From the NCBI GenBank assembly GCA_036346395.1, contig CM070599.1:19769232-19833231 (forward strand): a stretch of DNA of 64,000 bases, read 5' to 3'. The notes under the pieces are model-generated. The model ran no database searches. It worked only from the letters and a program-made list of their open reading frames with translations, and was not told where the DNA came from. A program made the translations under genes and the position numbers. This stretch comes from Hsuehochloa calcarea. Lineage: Eukaryota > Streptophyta > Magnoliopsida > Poales > Poaceae. Positions 59,533 to 64,000 of the stretch are shown here, piece by piece; positions within the stretch are counted from its first letter, which is position 1; every line of letters starts with the position of its first letter.

Positions 59533-59542
59533 TGGTCATGAC

Positions 59543-59977
59543 AGTTTTTAATGTTTGCCTGCTAATACTAAATCAGACAGATATAATTATATCTTAAAAG
59601 CATGCAAATGGAATTTTTCTATTTTGCTAAGTGATTTGAAGTAAATATATATTATGTAAATATTAATTAAGGATGGAGTAGTAAGAAAAGGTGTTAATTG
59701 GGTTTTAATAAACATCAAGCAATTGACTATCAAGAAGTTCTGATGGCACTTAAGTATTTTCAGGTAAAAGTTCTGATGGCACTTAAGTATTTTCTTATAA
59801 AATCACCATACATCTTATGGTAGTTACCAAGTCACTTGAGAGTATGGCATTTGGGATTCAATCCATCAATCTTTGGCAATAGGTGACATTAGCTGCTGCA
59901 GTAACTTATTGGTAGACAACTGATGTTTATCACGGTATCGTGGTATATAGTGATATGCACATAATCTGACTGACATG
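59543..59977. other. AT-rich spacer
   Basis: No gene seen. A direct repeat of AAAGTTCTGATGGCACTTAA and the next few bases occurs around 59735 and 59765. Confidence 0.45.
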
Positions 59978-60181
59978 TGTTATAATATTAACATCAGATA
60001 TCTTGACTGAATGATAACTGAAATGGCGGTGACTGAAATACAGGATGTTTTGCAAATTGCACGTAGGGTGCTGATAAAGATTGACTTCTCGATACATTAG
60101 ATTAATATTATACAGTATATATACTATAGTAACTCTAGAGCTTATGGGCCTTATAAGCCTTATACACATAGGCCATATACA
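59978..60181 (-). mobile_element. Candidate 3' LTR of the copia element
   Basis: In element orientation (minus strand) the block would start TGTATATGGCC at 60181 and end ATTATAACA at 59978. It lies just downstream of a purine tract AAAAGGGGTGG (about 60184-60194) that would be the polypurine tract. The other LTR is outside the window, so the ends cannot be confirmed. Confidence 0.35.
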
Positions 60182-63100
60182 TACCACCCCTTTTCAAACT
60201 CAACATGGGTCAGGAGGATCTGAAAAATTGAGTTTGGAGAGATGAAAACGATGTTGCTCTCGGGTTTGAGCCTTGGTGAAGAAATCAGCGACTTGAATCT
60301 CAGAAGGCACATACTGAATAACAATAGTCTTCTGTTGACAGTGAGAACGTGTAAAAGATGCATCAACACCAATGTGCTTAATGAGCTCATGCTTCACTGG
60401 ATCAGTAGCAATCTGTATAGCATTGGTGTTGTCACACAGGAGAGATGCAGGAGTACTGCATGACACACCAAGATTAGCTAAGAGCCAACGAAGCCAGACA
60501 ATCTCTGAAGTAGTAGTGGCCAACGCTCGAAGCTCAGCCTCAGCACTAGATCGTGAAACTGTAGTCTGTTTCTTGGACTTCCAGGCAATAAGCGAAGACC
60601 TAAGAAATATGCAATAGCCAGAAACAAATCATCGATCAACAAGATCACTCGCCCAAGTCGAGTTAGAGTAAGCATGAAGCTGAACCCGATTCGACATAGA
60701 ATAAAACAGACAACGATCAACAGTTCCTCGCAGATAGCGCGGCACACGTAGTAGATGAGCATAATGAACAGACGTGGGAGCAGAGACAAACTATCTGAGC
60801 ACATGAACAGCATGATCAATATCAGGACGTGTCACTGCAAAATAGACAAGACTTCCAATAATGTGACGATAACAAGAAGAGTCTTCAAGCAAAGTGCCAT
60901 CAGTAAGACGAAGCTGAAGATGAAGCTCCATAGGAATAGCAGCTGTCTGACTGTCAATGAGACCAGAACGAGCAAGCAAATCCTGAATATAGCGCTGCTG
61001 AGATAAAAAAATAGCCATCATCTGTGTGCATAAACTCAATCCCCTGAAAATAACGTAGATGACCCAAATCTAACATAAAAAACTGTTCATTGAGCCGTTG
61101 CTTAACAAAAGTAATGTACTCCATGTCATCTCCAGTAATCAGTATGTCATCAACATAGAGTAAAAGCATAGTACGACCACATGGAGATGTGTATGAATAA
61201 ACAATGTAGGATCATGTTTACTCGGGGAGAAACCAGCAGCTAACACAACTGAACTGAACCTCTCAAACCAAGCACGGAGAGCCTGTTTGAGGCCATAAAG
61301 AGCACAACGAAGGTGACAAACATGACCAGCAGGAGCCACAACACCCTGAGGTGGGACCATATAAACCTCCTCCTGCAAATCACCATAAAAAAAGCATTCT
61401 TCACATCCATCTGAGAGATAGTCTAAGAGCGAACAACAGCCACAACAACAAGAGTGTGAACCGTTACCATATGAGCAACAAGAGCAAATATCTCGTCATA
61501 ATCACAACCATATGCCTGTTGAAAACCACGAGCAACTAGGCGAGCCTTGTACCTCTCAACAGAACTGTCAGATTTTGTCTTAACTTTAAAAACCCACTTG
61601 CAAGTAATAGGAACAACATGAGCAGGTAAAGGAATAAGATCCCATGTACGAGTACGATCCAAAGTAGCTAACTCCTCAGCCATAGCTAACTGCCATTCAG
61701 GATGAACAACAGCCTCCTGATAAGTGTGAGGCTCAGGCACAACAGCAGTAGAAAGAAAACCATATCTGTCAGGAGCAGCAATAGTAGTACGACCACGAAG
61801 CTCATACCGAGATTGTGGTGCCAGTGGAGGATCACCAGAAGGAGTATCATCAGGACTAGCCATGCCATCAGATGAGGAAATGGTAGAAGGCTGAGTATCA
61901 GGAGAGACCCTAGGCCGACGAGTATAGTGAAGAGGAAACGGTGATCTGACTAAAGATGGAGAAGAAGACTCCATAGAAATAGGTGTATCAGACGAAACAA
62001 TGGGTGGAAGATAAAGAAAAGAGAGAGACTCGGTAGGAGAGGAGGACCGAGTGGCAGGAGAGTAAAAGTAGGGACGATCCTCAACAAAAGAAACATCACG
62101 AGAAATGCGCATACGCCGAGCAGAGGGATTATAACAACGATAGTCCTTATGCTCAAGACTATATCCAAGAAAAACACACTCAACTGACTGAGATGTTAAC
62201 TTGGTGCGCTCACGAGGTGGAAGCAGAACATAGCAGGTACAATAAAAAACCCGAAGATGGTCATACCGTAGGGGAGTGGAAAACAAGAGCTCTCTAGGAC
62301 ACTTTCCCTGAAGGTGAGAAGATGGCTGCATATTAATGAGATAGACAGCTGTAGAAACCGCATCAGCCCAAAAATGTCATGGAACATGAGATGCAAGTAA
62401 AAGAGTATAAGCGGTCTCAATAAGATGATGGTGTTTACGTTCAGCAATACTATTCTGAGCATGGGCACCAGGACAGGAAAACTGAGGAAGAGTTCCCTCA
62501 GCGGAGAGAAATTGACGAAAAGCATGCGACAAGTACTCTCCTCTTGAATCAGAACGAAAGGTTTGAATAGGAGTGGAAAACTGAGTGTGAACCATACGAG
62601 CAAAAGACTGATAAATGGACAAGAGTTGGGAACGATGTTTCATAAAATAAACCCAAATATATCGAGAATAGTCGTCAATAAAGATGACATAATAGATATG
62701 GCATCTTTGGAAACAAAAGGAGCAGGACCCCAAACATCAGAATGGACTAACTCAGAAGGACGACTAGACCGAGATGTACTGGTAGGATATGGGAGTTGCA
62801 ACTGTTTACCAAGCTTGCAACCCTTATAATCATAACTAGTGTCTACAATGACATGACCTAGGACACCCTGACGAGCTAATGTAGAAAGATGAGATCAACA
62901 CAAATGACCAAGCCGATGATGCCACTGAGGAAAACTAACAGAGACTGATGCAATAACTGAAGATGCATGAGCGGAGGAAGATGAAGATGCACGAGCGGAG
63001 GAAGAAGGAAGACTCAGACGATCAAGGAAGTAGAGGCCCTGAGAATCTCTAAGGCGGTGGCCAATACCAATAAGAACTCCTGTCCGACGATCCTGCACAT

Positions 63101-64000
63101 ATCAAGTAGAGTCATCAAACCCAACAAAGTAGTGCATGTCAACAAGTTGACCAACAGACATAAGGTTCAAAGAAAGTTAAGACACAAATGACACATCAGG
63201 AACAGTAAAATGAGAAGTAGAGAGAGTGCCCTGATGAGTGACTGAACATGAGGTACCATCAGCTATCTGTACACAGGAACCATCCATAACAGTTTGACAT
63301 GATGCAAGATGAGACTTATCCGATGTCATATGAAAAGAAGCTCCAGATTCCAAAACCCATGGAAGACTAGTACCTGACACGGAAGAGGAGGCCACAGCAA
63401 GACTGGCAGAACCACTAGGAGGGGCATCAGATGAAGACTGCTGCTGAACTTGAGTCTAAAGAGCCTGAAGCTGTGACTGAAGTTGACCCAACTGAGTGAC
63501 AAAAGCAGAATCCCCAACAGATGCAGGAGTAGTGGCAGCAACCACACCACGACGATGGAGGTGAGATGTAGGTCGCAACTCTGGATGGAGATGTCCAGGC
63601 TTCTTGAAGTGAGAGCATAAAGTTTGGTTGGATATAGCATCAGGAAGTGAACTAGGCTGATAGACCTCCTGACGATGTGCCGCAAGAACAGACTGAGGTA
63701 ATGTTGATCCGAAATACAAAGAGCAAAGTCGAGTCTCCTTAGCAATCAATGCAGAAAGGGCCTTCTCCATGGATGGAAGAACATCACGTCCCAGTAGTTG
63801 AGCTCGAATAGACTCATACTCTGGACGAAGACGCATAACAAAAGTGAACATCAAATTATGTGCATCATGACCCGCTTTACCTGCACAGCCAGTACATCCA
63901 GCATAGGAAGAAGGAACCATGGAGATCAGCTGTTGTGAAATACGAGTAAAAGAACTGTAGTACTACTCAATGGACATCTCCTGATGACGTAGATCATGAA
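60182..64000 (-). pseudogene. Ty1/copia retrotransposon, decayed pol, continues past right edge
   Basis: Minus-strand domains occur in copia order from right to left: Gag (63456-63920, AHNLMFTFVMRLRPEYESIR), protease (about 63177-63395, WVLESGASFH), Gag-pre-integrase (WHHRLGH, near 62900), integrase core (62377-62733, FIDDYSRYIWVYF and a late Glu), integrase C-terminal region (61950-62331), reverse transcriptase (61139-61620 and 60790-61169, with LLLYVDDILITGDD), and RNase H (60200-60523, LLCDNTNAIQIA). Several frameshifts and stops separate them, so it is inactive. The protease active-site Asp of the usual DSGAS is Glu here. The 5' LTR and primer site lie beyond 64000. Confidence 0.85.

Overview
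This window looks like nuclear DNA of a grass (Poaceae). It has GC-rich intron-poor genes embedded in AT-richer repeats, Sirevirus-type Ty1/copia elements, long Ty3/gypsy-type LTRs bounded by TGTAACATCC/GGATGTTACA, a Stowaway MITE with the CTCCCTCC terminus, and Mutator-like elements with 9-bp target-site duplications (TSDs). I see no prokaryotic features, CRISPR array, rRNA or tRNA gene. I cannot fix the species; a panicoid grass is a guess.

The only clearly intact protein-coding genes are three family-1 UDP-glycosyltransferases of the UGT85 type: 4096-5583 (+, one exon, 495 aa), 20713-22365 (-, two exons, 486 aa) and 37443-39112 (-, two exons, 486 aa). The two minus-strand genes are close duplicates (about 90% protein identity by my hand comparison) and share flanks and intron. 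Both introns start with GC rather than GT and lie in the same codon; the plus-strand paralogue lacks this intron exactly. A 20-base UGT fragment near 20.37 kb is a further relic. The cluster has been spread apart by transposons.

Layout: 0-3.2 kb, a possible gene end and a reverse-oriented LTR. 3.2-5.6 kb, UGT gene 1. 5.6-14 kb, a mosaic of a short copia LTR, MuDR-like transposase relics, a gypsy reverse transcriptase relic, LTR fragments, and tandem repeats. 14-18.8 kb, a 4.8-kb solo LTR with a perfect 5-bp TSD. 18.8-26 kb, UGT gene 2 and flanks, with a fold-back MITE. 26-36.7 kb, nested retroelements: an 8.25-kb Sirevirus with two LTRs and TSD inserted head-on into an older Sirevirus LTR, which adjoins a gypsy LTR fragment. 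36.7-43 kb, UGT gene 3 and flanks with a Stowaway MITE. 43-47.4 kb, mostly unrecognised sequence with some exon-like blocks on the minus strand. 47.4-49.9 kb, another solo LTR. 50.3-51.8 kb, a Mutator-like element carrying non-transposon-like GC-rich sequence. 52-59.5 kb, remnants of a multi-exon gene hit by two MITEs and one solo LTR. 60-64 kb, a decayed Ty1/copia element running off the right edge.

The UGT85 enzymes would glucosylate small hydroxylated acceptors in the cytosol; their acceptors cannot be read from sequence. Everything else is mainly transposon biology. I did not find a convincing new multi-gene system. The most interesting points are the conserved GC-AG intron with its precise loss, the multiply interrupted gene at 55-59 kb, the gag-only Sirevirus with CG-rich palindromes, and the Mutator-like element sharing cargo with an LTR fragment.
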